A program made the translations under genes and the position numbers. Under the pieces are notes generated by a model. It saw only the letters and a list, made by a program, of their open reading frames with translations, was not told where the DNA came from and searched no databases. Positions 20,957 to 28,928 of a stretch of 36,506 nucleotides of DNA are shown one piece after another. This DNA comes from Actinomycetota bacterium (GTDB lineage: Bacteria; Actinomycetota; Acidimicrobiia; IMCC26256; PALSA-555). Location of the stretch: contig VGCA01000007.1 of NCBI GenBank assembly GCA_016870245.1, positions 1 through 36,506 on the forward strand, in the 5' to 3' direction. Each line of letters begins with the position of its first letter. Position 1 is the first letter of the stretch.

Positions 20957-21677
20957 GGTAGCCCTGCGCGAACGACCACGCCTGGCGGTCGAGCTCGGTG
21001 GTCACCGCCGCCTCGAAGTCGGGCTGCCACGGCGCATCCCGCAGCGTCTGCTTCACCCTGGTCATCAGGTCTCGTGGCACGCTCGCGGCGCGCGTGGCCA
21101 TCGCGACGGCGGTGTCGACCAGCACGTCGGCGTCGACGCAGCTCCACGCGAGTCCGAGGTCGACGGCGCGCGTGCCGTCGACCCGCTCGCCGAACAGCGC
21201 CATCGCCGCCGTGGTCTGCGGGCCGGCGAGGCGGTCGAGCATCCACACGTGTCCACCGCCGGGGTGCAGTCCGATCTGCGCGAAGCGGGTGTCGAAGCGC
21301 GCGGCGGGACAGGTGATGCGCACGTCGCACACGAGGGCGAGGTTCATCCCGGCGCCCACGGCGGGGCCGTTGACTGCGGCGATCGTCGGCAGCGGCGAGT
21401 CGCGGAAAGCGAGGAAGCCGTCGTAGATCGCGCGCACCTCGGTGGGGTCGCCGCCCTCGGCGGCGGTGAGCTTGACGAGGTTGCCGAGGTCGGCGCCCGA
21501 GCAGAACGCGGACCCCGCGCCGGTCACCACCAGCGCGCCGACCGATTCGTCGTCGTTCAGGCGGCCGACGGTCGAGACGATGGCGTCGACCATCTCGGGG
21601 CTGAGCGCGTTCTTGCGGTCGGGGTCGTCGATGGTGAGCACGGCCACGCGGTCGTGCTGCTCCACGAGCAAGGGCAT
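20931..21677 (-). CDS. Enoyl-CoA hydratase/isomerase family protein
   Basis: MPLLVEQHDRVAVLTIDDPDRKNALSPEM; GAGSAFCSGADLGNL; PTIAAVNGPAVGAGMNLALVCDVRI; FAQIGLHPGGGH. Real CDS is the C-terminal part of the 742-aa ORF. Confidence 0.93.
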   Translation of the reverse strand: MPLLVEQHDRVAVLTIDDPDRKNALSPEMVDAIVSTVGRLNDDESVGALVVTGAGSAFCSGADLGNLVKLTAAEGGDPTEVRAIYDGFLAFRDSPLPTIAAVNGPAVGAGMNLALVCDVRITCPAARFDTRFAQIGLHPGGGHVWMLDRLAGPQTTAAMALFGERVDGTRAVDLGLAWSCVDADVLVDTAVAMATRAASVPRDLMTRVKQTLRDAPWQPDFEAAVTTELDRQAWSFAQGYLNERVRRP

Positions 21678-21715
21678 GGGCTCCTCCGGCGGTGGGTGAC
21701 GGTGGAGGCCCGACG

Positions 21716-23062
21716 CTACGCGGCCACGTGCTCCCAACGGGGACCCACGAACCGCCCGACCATGCCGACGGCGCGCGCGACCATCCAGGCGGCGATCGTG
21801 GCCCACAGTGCGAGGAGGCCCCCGCCGGCAAGGGCGACGAGCACGGCGAGCGGAGCGAAGACGCCGAACGACGCGACGACCATGGCCCAGGCGAGGTAGC
21901 GCTGGTCGCCGGCGCCGATCAGCACGCCGTCGAGCACGAACACCACGGCGGCGAGCGGTTGGAGCACGGCGACGACCAGGAGCACCTGGGCCGCGAGGTC
22001 GACCACGGCGTCGTCGTTCGTGAACAGGTCGGGGAACCACGGCGCGCTCACCGCGACGACCAGGCCGACGACGATCCCGCACCCGATGCCGAGCACGATC
22101 ATCCGCCGGCTGGCCGCCCGCGCCGCGACGGGTTCGCCCGCGCCCAGGTACCGCCCCACCATCGCCTGGGCGGCGATGGCGATCGCGTCGAGCGCGAGGG
22201 CGAGCAGGAGGTTCACCTGGAACGCGATCTGGTGCGCGGCGACGGCCACGTCGTCGATGCGGGCCGCGAGCGCGGTGACCGTGATCGAGACTGCGAGGAG
22301 CGAGCCGGTGCGGATCACCAGCGGACCGCCGATGACCGCGACCTGTCGCACGCCCGCCGCGTCGGGGCGCAGGCGGGCGCCGGTCGAGCGGGCGAAGCGA
22401 CGGATGATCCAGACGTAGGCGAGGGCCGCGCTCACCTGGGCGATCACCGTGCCCCAGGCCGAGCCGGCGATCCCGAGGTCGAGCCCGTAGACGAGCAGCA
22501 CCTCGAGCACGATGTTGACCACGTTGGCGGCGACCGCGATCACGAGCGTGGTGCGGGTGTCCTGCATGCCCCGCATGAACCCGGCCCCGGCCAGGGCCAG
22601 GAGGTAGGCCGGCGCACCCACCGCGCTGATCTGCAGGTAGGTGATCGCGTAGCCCCGGGCGCCCGACGACGCCCCCATCGCGTCGACCACGACCGGCGCG
22701 AGCACCACCCCCGCGACCATGAGGGCGAGGCCGAGCCCGAGCGCCAGCCACGCGGCGTCGACCCCGATGCCGGTGGCCTCCGCCCGCCGGCCGCCCCCGA
22801 GGCGGCGGGCCACCGCACCGGTCGTCGAGTAGGCCAGGAAGTTGAAGAGGGCGAACGCGGCGGTGAGCACGATGCCCGCCACGGCGAGGCCGGCGAGCTG
22901 GCGGGTGCCGAGGTGGCCGACGATCGCGGTGTCGGCGAGCACGTACAGCGGTTCGGCGATCAGCGCCCCGAGGGCGGGCACCGCCAGCCGCACGATCTCC
23001 CGGTCGTACGGGCTGCGCCACGTCGCCACCGGCTGGACCGTATCGGACCGGCGCCGCAGCAT
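21716..23062 (-). CDS. MATE family efflux transporter (DinF-like)
   Basis: DREIVRLAVPALGALIAEPLYVLADTAIVGHLGTRQLAGLAVAG and ~12 hydrophobic segments. Confidence 0.93.
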   Translation of the reverse strand: MLRRRSDTVQPVATWRSPYDREIVRLAVPALGALIAEPLYVLADTAIVGHLGTRQLAGLAVAGIVLTAAFALFNFLAYSTTGAVARRLGGGRRAEATGIGVDAAWLALGLGLALMVAGVVLAPVVVDAMGASSGARGYAITYLQISAVGAPAYLLALAGAGFMRGMQDTRTTLVIAVAANVVNIVLEVLLVYGLDLGIAGSAWGTVIAQVSAALAYVWIIRRFARSTGARLRPDAAGVRQVAVIGGPLVIRTGSLLAVSITVTALAARIDDVAVAAHQIAFQVNLLLALALDAIAIAAQAMVGRYLGAGEPVAARAASRRMIVLGIGCGIVVGLVVAVSAPWFPDLFTNDDAVVDLAAQVLLVVAVLQPLAAVVFVLDGVLIGAGDQRYLAWAMVVASFGVFAPLAVLVALAGGGLLALWATIAAWMVARAVGMVGRFVGPRWEHVAA

Positions 23063-23200
23063 CCGATCGCATTCCTCGCACCATGTTGCAGCCGGCGCCC
23101 TCCCGAGGGATCCACGGCCACATGAACGGCGCCACGTGATCCGGGCGGATAACTGTCACACCCGGGCGCGACGATCACCGACGTGGGTGGAGCCTTGGGT

Positions 23201-23581
23201 ATGAGTGCTCCCGGACCGACCGGGGTGGAGGGCTTCGCCACCGTCGCGCGCCGACTGGCCGAGGCGACCCGGGCGGCCGGCCTGGCCGTCCCTGCGTTCC
23301 GCTCGCCGCCCCGGGTCCCGGGCGCGGTGCGCACGCTGCGGCGCTACCCCGGGGGCACGGTGGTGTCGGTGCGCCTGCGCGACCGCCCGTTCGACGCGGT
23401 GATGACCGACATGGTCGAAGGGGTCATCGTCGCCAACCGGATGGGTGGTGAGGCGGCGCTGCGGGCCCGCACCTACCTCGCCGAGGCCGTGTCCGACCTC
23501 GGGATCGTCCCTGCCCCCGACGCGGGCGGCGTAGCCTCCGGCCAGGCTCGGGTGGTGGAACGGCAGACACAGGCGGCTTAA
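23201..23581 (+). CDS. Hypothetical protein (alternative GTG start at 23183) whose C-terminal 11 codons and stop lie inside tRNA-Leu
   Basis: MSAPGPTGVEGFATVARRLAEATRAAGLAVPAFRSPPRVPGAVRTLRRYPGGTVVSVRLRDRPFDAVMTDMVEGVIVANR...; coding-like GC3 pattern. Confidence 0.7.
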   Translation: MSAPGPTGVEGFATVARRLAEATRAAGLAVPAFRSPPRVPGAVRTLRRYPGGTVVSVRLRDRPFDAVMTDMVEGVIVANRMGGEAALRARTYLAEAVSDLGIVPAPDAGGVASGQARVVERQTQAA

Positions 23582-23630
23582 ACCCGCCTGCTCCGCAAGG
23601 GGCGTGAGGGTTCGACTCCCTCCCCGAGCA
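23546..23630 (+). tRNA. tRNA-Leu(TAA)
   Basis: Acceptor GCTCGGG/CCCGAGC + A73; anticodon stem-loop GGCGG-CTTAAAC-CCGCC; class II variable arm TGCTCCGCAAGGGGCGT; T-arm GAGGG-TTCGACT-CCCTC. Confidence 0.96.
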
Positions 23631-23742
23631 CCCGCTGGACTGGAATCATGGGCTCCGAAGGCGTGGGTGTCGGCGGTGCGCCGGCGTTTCGGTCACGCGA
23701 CCACCGGGGTCACCCTCGTTGTCGGCTGTGGGTGTCACGTGG

Positions 23743-24255
23743 TCAGGCGCGAGCGACGCGTCCGTCGATCGCCTCTCGGATCAGGTCCGCGTGACCGTTG
23801 TGCCGCGCGGTCTCTTCGATCATGTGCGTGAGGACCCAACGGAGCGGGAACTGGAGCCCACCGAGTTCCGGCGGTGACCCCGTGGACAGCTGGTCCAGGT
23901 CTCTGCTCGTCGCGACGATCTCGTCGGCAACCGCCCACTCGGCGCGGTACGCGCCGATCGCTTGTGCGAGGGTGTCGTTGCTGGTCGGGTTGAAGCAACG
24001 ATCGGGGTCCTCCGGGGTCGACCACTGGCTCTCGACGGCCTCTCCTGCGAATGCGATGCGGAACCACCAACGTTCTCCCTCGGCGAGGTGGCGGATCAGT
24101 CCCATGATCGACAAGGCAGACGGCGGATGGCGACGTCGAGCCTGGTCGTCCGTCAGACCGTCGGCCTGATCGACGAGGAGTCGGCGGTGGAAGTCGAGCC
24201 ATCCTCGAAGGGAGGCTCGCTCGTCCGGGTCGAACCCGGGGCGAATCGGACCCAT
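23743..24255 (-). CDS. DinB-superfamily protein (DUF664-like); alternative upstream start at 24327
   Basis: RASLRGWLDFHRRLLVDQADGLTDDQARRRHPPSALSIMGLIRHLAEGERWWFR; LRWVLTHMIEETARHNGHADLIREAIDG. Confidence 0.9.
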   Translation of the reverse strand: MGPIRPGFDPDERASLRGWLDFHRRLLVDQADGLTDDQARRRHPPSALSIMGLIRHLAEGERWWFRIAFAGEAVESQWSTPEDPDRCFNPTSNDTLAQAIGAYRAEWAVADEIVATSRDLDQLSTGSPPELGGLQFPLRWVLTHMIEETARHNGHADLIREAIDGRVARA

Positions 24256-24342
24256 GGGCAGAGATGCTTGCCGACACGGGGCCGGCCCGCCAGATCTGCC
24301 GGGCAGTGAAGCCCGTGTCGAAGCCATCCGGACGCGGAAGCC

Positions 24343-24897
24343 TCAACCCTCACCGGTCTGCCCGGATTCTCGCGCCGAGTCGTCGGCAGCGAGGAAGAAC
24401 TCCATCTCGGTCACGGCATCTCTGATGAGATCGGGCGCGCACAGGCGCGCCGCGGCCTGCCGGCGCTCCGCGTCCGTGAACGGGATTGCGGTGTAGGACC
24501 ATTCGACGACGTTGCCGTTGGGGTCTTCGGCGTAGATGGAAGGCCCGCGGGCGTGCGCCATTCCGACGACGTCGCATCCGAAGCGCAGCAAGCGGTCGCG
24601 CGCCGCGTGGAGCGCGTCGAGGCTGGCGGCGCGGAACGCGAGATGGTTGACCCAGCTCGGGAGGCCGAGACCGCGAGAGATCGCGAAGTCGACGCCCTCG
24701 GCGCGATCGTCGTGCAGCTCCTGGAACGCCAGGAGAGTGCCGTCGCCGGTGTCGTAGAACGCGTGGCGCAGCCAGCCGCCGGGCGCGTCGGTGTCCGCGC
24801 CTTCGACGTGCACGAGCTCGAAGCCCATCGCCTCGGTGTAGAAGCGATGCGTTGCCGTGAGGTCCCCGGTCGCGATTCCGATGTGCGCGTAGCCCAT
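24343..24897 (-). CDS. VOC-family (glyoxalase/bleomycin resistance-like) protein
   Basis: YAHIGIATGDLTATHRFYTEAMGFELVHVEG; VNHLAFRAASLDAL; SIYAEDPNGNVVEWSYT; SD AAGGAGG upstream. Confidence 0.92.
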   Translation of the reverse strand: MGYAHIGIATGDLTATHRFYTEAMGFELVHVEGADTDAPGGWLRHAFYDTGDGTLLAFQELHDDRAEGVDFAISRGLGLPSWVNHLAFRAASLDALHAARDRLLRFGCDVVGMAHARGPSIYAEDPNGNVVEWSYTAIPFTDAERRQAAARLCAPDLIRDAVTEMEFFLAADDSARESGQTGEG

Positions 24898-24912
24898 CGC
24901 AGCCCTCCTTCG

Positions 24913-24949
24913 CTACAGTGATACTGTAGTCACTACAGTGAGACTGTAT
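24913..24949. promoter_or_regulatory. Two tandem 17-bp palindromic operators, spaced 20 bp start to start, for the divergent TetR regulator
   Basis: CTACAGT-GAT-ACTGTAG (24913-24929, perfect), TCA, CTACAGT-GAG-ACTGTAT (24933-24949, 6/7), in the VOC/TetR divergent intergenic region. Confidence 0.85.
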
Positions 24950-24960
24950 AACCCCGGCCG

Positions 24961-25620
24961 GTGGACAGCAAGCAGACTGCGCGAATGGGCACGCGGGAGC
25001 GACAGCGAGCGGCGACTCGGACGGCGATCCTCGAGGCGGCACGCGCCGCGTTCGTCGAATCCGGCTACGCGGGCACGACCATCACCTCGGTCGCCCATCT
25101 CGCGGATGTGTCGCCCGAGAGCATCTATCTCATCTTCACCAGCAAGCGCGGGCTGTTCGGAGCCGTCATGGAGGCGGCTGCCGCGGGCGATCGAACGGCG
25201 GTCGTTGACGAGTCCTGGATCGATGGCGTGAGGGCCGAGCCGGACCAACGGCGCCGGCTCGCGCTGATGGCGGAATCGACGCGTGACGTCTTGCGGAACG
25301 TCGCCCCGCTCGACGAGGCCGCCCGCGCCGCAGCGCTGTCCGATCCCGAGATCGCGGCGATGTGGCAGCTTCACGAGGAGCAACGACTTCGCGATACGCG
25401 TGTGCTCGTCGAGCTGCTCGCCGAGGCCGGCCCACTCAGAGTGACCGTCGCGGATGGGGCGGACCTGATGTGGGCGCTTTCCCGAAGCACCGACCTCTAC
25501 CGCGCACTCACGAAGGACCGCGGGTGGGACGACGACAAGGCCTTCACGGTCCTCAACGACCTCCTTGCGCGAGTGCTCCTCCCCGACTCGCCGAACGGGG
25601 TCGGACCGAGAGAGCGGTAG
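24961..25620 (+). CDS. TetR/AcrR family transcriptional regulator (GTG start)
   Basis: RERQRAATRTAILEAARAAFVESGYAGTTITSVAHLADVSPESIYLIFTSKRGLFGAVM HTH. Confidence 0.94.
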   Translation: MDSKQTARMGTRERQRAATRTAILEAARAAFVESGYAGTTITSVAHLADVSPESIYLIFTSKRGLFGAVMEAAAAGDRTAVVDESWIDGVRAEPDQRRRLALMAESTRDVLRNVAPLDEAARAAALSDPEIAAMWQLHEEQRLRDTRVLVELLAEAGPLRVTVADGADLMWALSRSTDLYRALTKDRGWDDDKAFTVLNDLLARVLLPDSPNGVGPRER

Positions 25621-25665
25621 GACTCGGGCGCGAGCTCGCCGTCAGGCCGAACGCGGGCCCCGTGA

Positions 25666-26592
25666 TCAGTCGGAGACGTCGTCGAGGACGCCGCGCATCC
25701 GAGCGACGAACGCGGCGACGTTGTCGACGTCGACGGCACCCGCCTCGAAGGCCGTGAAGACGATCCGGTCGACGCCGAGCGCCGCCAGCTCACCCAGGAG
25801 CTCCGGGTCGGTGCCTCGCGAGTAGTCCCAGCTCCCCGGCCACACGGTGATCTCGATGGCGGCCGGGTCGCGGCCGGCGACGTCGGCGGCCCGGCGGATG
25901 GTCTCGATGCCTTCGGCCACCTCGGCGGGGCCGACGACGTAGGGGAACCAGCCGTCCCCGCGGGTGCCGGCGCGTCGGGCAGCGGCCGCCGATGATCCGC
26001 CGACGATGACGGGGACGCCGCCCGGCCGGACCGGCTTCGGGTCGACGTTCACGCGGGAGAAGGCGACGGTCGTCCCTGCGTAGCTCACGGGGTTCGGCGC
26101 CCAGCAGGCCCGCATGGCGTCGATGGTCTCGTCGAGGCGACGCCCCTTCCCCTCGTAGGGGACGTTGACGGCCCGGTACTCCTCGATCTGCCAGCCCATG
26201 CCGACGCCGAGGCGCACCCGGCCCGACGACATCCGATCGAGGGTCGCCACGGCTTTGGCGAGGATGAGCGCCGGGTGCTGGGTGGCGACGACGACGGAGG
26301 TGCCGAGCACCAAGCGCTCGGTGTGGGCGCCGACGAATGCGAGCACCTGCAGGGGATCGGGCATCAGTGCTGCGCCGCCGCCGGGCATGCGACCATCGGC
26401 CGAGTAGGGGTAGCGGGGCTCGTAGTCCTCGGCGACGAGGATGTGCTCGACCGCCCAGAACGACTCGGCTCCCGCGGCTTCGATCCCCGTGGCGAGCGCT
26501 TGGAGGTACGCGGGGTCACCGACGGTCTCGGGTGAGAAGGGGGGCAGCAGGCCGAGGCGCATCGCGCCGTCACGGGTTCCGGACGCCGTCAT
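25666..26592 (-). CDS. LLM-class (likely F420-dependent) flavin oxidoreductase
   Basis: LGLLPPFSPETVGDPAYLQALATGIEAAGAESFWAVEHILV; LVLGTSVVVATQHPALILAKAVATLDRMSSGRVRLGVGMGW. Confidence 0.92.
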   Translation of the reverse strand: MTASGTRDGAMRLGLLPPFSPETVGDPAYLQALATGIEAAGAESFWAVEHILVAEDYEPRYPYSADGRMPGGGAALMPDPLQVLAFVGAHTERLVLGTSVVVATQHPALILAKAVATLDRMSSGRVRLGVGMGWQIEEYRAVNVPYEGKGRRLDETIDAMRACWAPNPVSYAGTTVAFSRVNVDPKPVRPGGVPVIVGGSSAAAARRAGTRGDGWFPYVVGPAEVAEGIETIRRAADVAGRDPAAIEITVWPGSWDYSRGTDPELLGELAALGVDRIVFTAFEAGAVDVDNVAAFVARMRGVLDDVSD

Positions 26593-26595
26593 CGG

Positions 26596-27810
26596 TCAGC
26601 CCCTCTCTGCGGGAACGGGCAGGTCGTAGAGCCGGATCGCGTTGTCCGACATCACCCGCCGGCGGCTGAGCTCGGGGAGCGAACGGACGGCGTTCGATGC
26701 CACTGCGACGCTGTCGGGGAAGAGGCAGGTGGGGTGCGGGAAATCAGTCTCGAACATGACGTTCGTGTCGCCCAGTGCCGCCACCGCCTCGGCGACGCCC
26801 GCCTCCTCGAACCAGAAGCAGGCGTGCATCTGCCGCCGGAAGTACTCCGTGGGCGTCAGCGAGTAGCGCGTGCCGTAGGTGTCGGGAGTGCTCTGCGCCT
26901 GCTGGTAGTCGAGCGACTCCAGGAAGAACGGGATCCAACCGATGCCGCTCTCGACCGACACGAACTGCAGGGTCGGGTGCCGTTCGAGCACGCCGCCGAA
27001 GATCAGGTTGGCCATCACCGACGCGTTGGACAGGTACATCATCGCGGAGCCGATCGCGAGCTTGGTGTTCTCGTCGAACGAAGGCCACGGTGACGACCCG
27101 AACCACGAGAACGTGTCGGTGCTGGCGCCGATGTGGAAGTTCACCGGCATCGACAGCTCGGCGCAGGTGTCCCACAGCGGGTCCCAATGCGTCTGCCCGA
27201 GGTCGGGCAGACCGATGAGGTGCGGCCCGGTGCCACAGTTGACTCCGCGCATGCCCATCGCGTGGCAGCGGCGCACCTCGGCCGTCGACGCCTCCATGCT
27301 CCACCACGGCAGGATCACCATGCCGAAGAGCCGGTTGCCGGTGGCCTCCTGCATCTCGGCGGAGGCGTCGTTGTAGATCTGGACGGTCAGCAAGCGGAGG
27401 GCTTCGTCCTCCTGGGCGATGAGCCCCTGCCCGCCGAACCCGAACGTGTTCGGGTAGATGATCTGGGCCCAGATGCCCAGCTCGTCCATCAGCTTCACGC
27501 GCTCGTGGATGTCGAATGCCGCCGGGTGGATCTCGTCGAAGCTCATCCCGGCGAAGCTGAGGCCGAGATGCTTCCCGCCGTGCCGATCGACGACAGCCGA
27601 TGAACCGGCCGGGCCGACCAACGTGCCGTCGAACATCCACACGTTGCGGCCGTCGACGACCTCGACCCGCGGCACCCGGTCGGCGTAGGCGGCGGGCGCG
27701 CGAGACGTCCACAGGTCGCGGGGCTCGGTCAGATGGGTGTCGACGTCGATGATCGGGACGTCGATGGGGAGTCCCAGCGCCTCGTTGACCGAGGCGGGCG
27801 CGGTCGTCAT
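26596..27810 (-). CDS. Amidohydrolase family 2 (metal-dependent TIM-barrel hydrolase/decarboxylase-like)
   Basis: VPIIDVDTHLTEPRDLWTSRAP; VNFHIGAS; LIFGGVLERHPTLQFVSVESGIGWIPFFLESLD; VMFETDFPHPTCLFPD; RVMSDNAIRLYDLP. Confidence 0.92.
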   Translation of the reverse strand: MTTAPASVNEALGLPIDVPIIDVDTHLTEPRDLWTSRAPAAYADRVPRVEVVDGRNVWMFDGTLVGPAGSSAVVDRHGGKHLGLSFAGMSFDEIHPAAFDIHERVKLMDELGIWAQIIYPNTFGFGGQGLIAQEDEALRLLTVQIYNDASAEMQEATGNRLFGMVILPWWSMEASTAEVRRCHAMGMRGVNCGTGPHLIGLPDLGQTHWDPLWDTCAELSMPVNFHIGASTDTFSWFGSSPWPSFDENTKLAIGSAMMYLSNASVMANLIFGGVLERHPTLQFVSVESGIGWIPFFLESLDYQQAQSTPDTYGTRYSLTPTEYFRRQMHACFWFEEAGVAEAVAALGDTNVMFETDFPHPTCLFPDSVAVASNAVRSLPELSRRRVMSDNAIRLYDLPVPAERG

Positions 27811-27856
27811 GGGTGCACTCCTCGTGCGCTCTTCGGAGGGGGCGCCGTGGCCCACT

Positions 27857-27880
27857 AGTCAAGCGGGATTGACGTGTCGG
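27857..27880. promoter_or_regulatory. Copy 1 of a shared operator-like motif, GTCAA-GCGGGA-TTGAC plus conserved CGTGTCGG flank
   Basis: Line 27841-27881 reads ...actagtcaagcgggattgacgtgtcggtg; 21/28 identical to the 30458-region copy. Confidence 0.65.
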
Positions 27881-28088
27881 TGCAAGCCAGGGCACAAGGG
27901 AACCCGCCGAGATGGCGTCGCCACGGACTAGTTTTCCCGGCCGTGACCGGGGATCGGCGCGCCGCGACGCCGGCGGGCTGGTGTGCGAGCCGACGGCGTT
28001 CGGTCACCTCCACCTGGGCGCGCGGCAGCATCAGACCCTGCGACTTCGGGCGGAGGCCGGTGGCGAGTCCGACGAAGGGAGCACCGCG

Positions 28089-28874
28089 ATGAAGCTCGAC
28101 GGCAGGGTGGCGCTGATCTCGGGGGGCGCTCGGGGACTGGGTCTGGCGATGGCCGAGGCATTCGTGGCCGAGGGCGCTCGGGTGATGATCGCCGATGTGC
28201 TCGATGACGAAGCAGCGGGCGCATGCCGGCGGCTCGGCGACGATGCCGCGTGGGTCCACCTCGACGTGACCGAGGAGGCGGAATGGGACCGCGCGGTCGC
28301 CGCGACGGTCGAGCGCTTCGGGCATCTCGACGTGCTGGTCAACAACGCGGGCACGGCGGAGGGCGCGCCCCTGTGGGAGATGTCGGCGGAGAGCTACCGG
28401 CGCGTGATCGATGTGAACCAGGTGGGGGTGTTCCTCGGGATGAAGGCGGTCGTCGCGGCCATGACCGCGGCGGGTCGGGGCTCGATCATCAACATCTCGT
28501 CGATGGACGGCCTGGTGGGCGTGCCGCGCATCATCTCCTACGTGGCGAGCAAGTGGGCGGTGCGGGGCATGACGAAGGCTGCGGCGATGGAGCTGGCGCC
28601 GCGCAACATCCGGGTCAACTCGATCCACCCGGGGAACGTGCACACGCTGCTCGCCGCGGTTCCGGGGCAGGACCGTGCGCCCGTGCGTGCGATGATCGAG
28701 ACCGCGACGAAGCGTCACGCGCCCATGGGGCGGGTGGGCGAGGCATCCGAGATCGCGTCCATGGCGGTGTTCCTCGCGTCGGATGACAGCTCGTACTCGA
28801 CCGGGTCGGAGTTCGTCGCCGACGGCGGCTTCACCGCCGGCTATCCGGGTCCGGGGTCGGCCGACCCGTTCTGA
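28089..28874 (+). CDS. SDR-family oxidoreductase
   Basis: GRVALISGGARGLGLAMAEAFVAEGARVMIADV; LVNNAGTAEG; YVASKWAVRGMTKAAAMELAPRNIRVNSIHPG. The catalytic Ser appears to be in NISSMDG. Confidence 0.95.
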   Translation: MKLDGRVALISGGARGLGLAMAEAFVAEGARVMIADVLDDEAAGACRRLGDDAAWVHLDVTEEAEWDRAVAATVERFGHLDVLVNNAGTAEGAPLWEMSAESYRRVIDVNQVGVFLGMKAVVAAMTAAGRGSIINISSMDGLVGVPRIISYVASKWAVRGMTKAAAMELAPRNIRVNSIHPGNVHTLLAAVPGQDRAPVRAMIETATKRHAPMGRVGEASEIASMAVFLASDDSSYSTGSEFVADGGFTAGYPGPGSADPF

Positions 28875-28928
28875 TCCCGCGCTCACCGCGCTCACCGTGC
28901 TCGGCGGGCCAGTCGCGGTCAGGAGCGG

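Noticed and set aside
21678-23159. N-terminal ~490 aa of the 742-aa ORF as a fusion to enoyl-CoA hydratase
   Set aside because: It is an alternate frame of the MATE gene; the crotonase domain begins cleanly at MPLLVEQ (21677)
26590-26600. Regulatory gap between amidohydrolase and LLM genes
   Set aside because: The genes are nearly contiguous (3 nt apart), so simple operon organisation explains it
28880-28905. CGCTCACCG tandem repeat between SDR and BVMO
   Set aside because: Only two short copies in high-GC convergent spacer; consistent with chance
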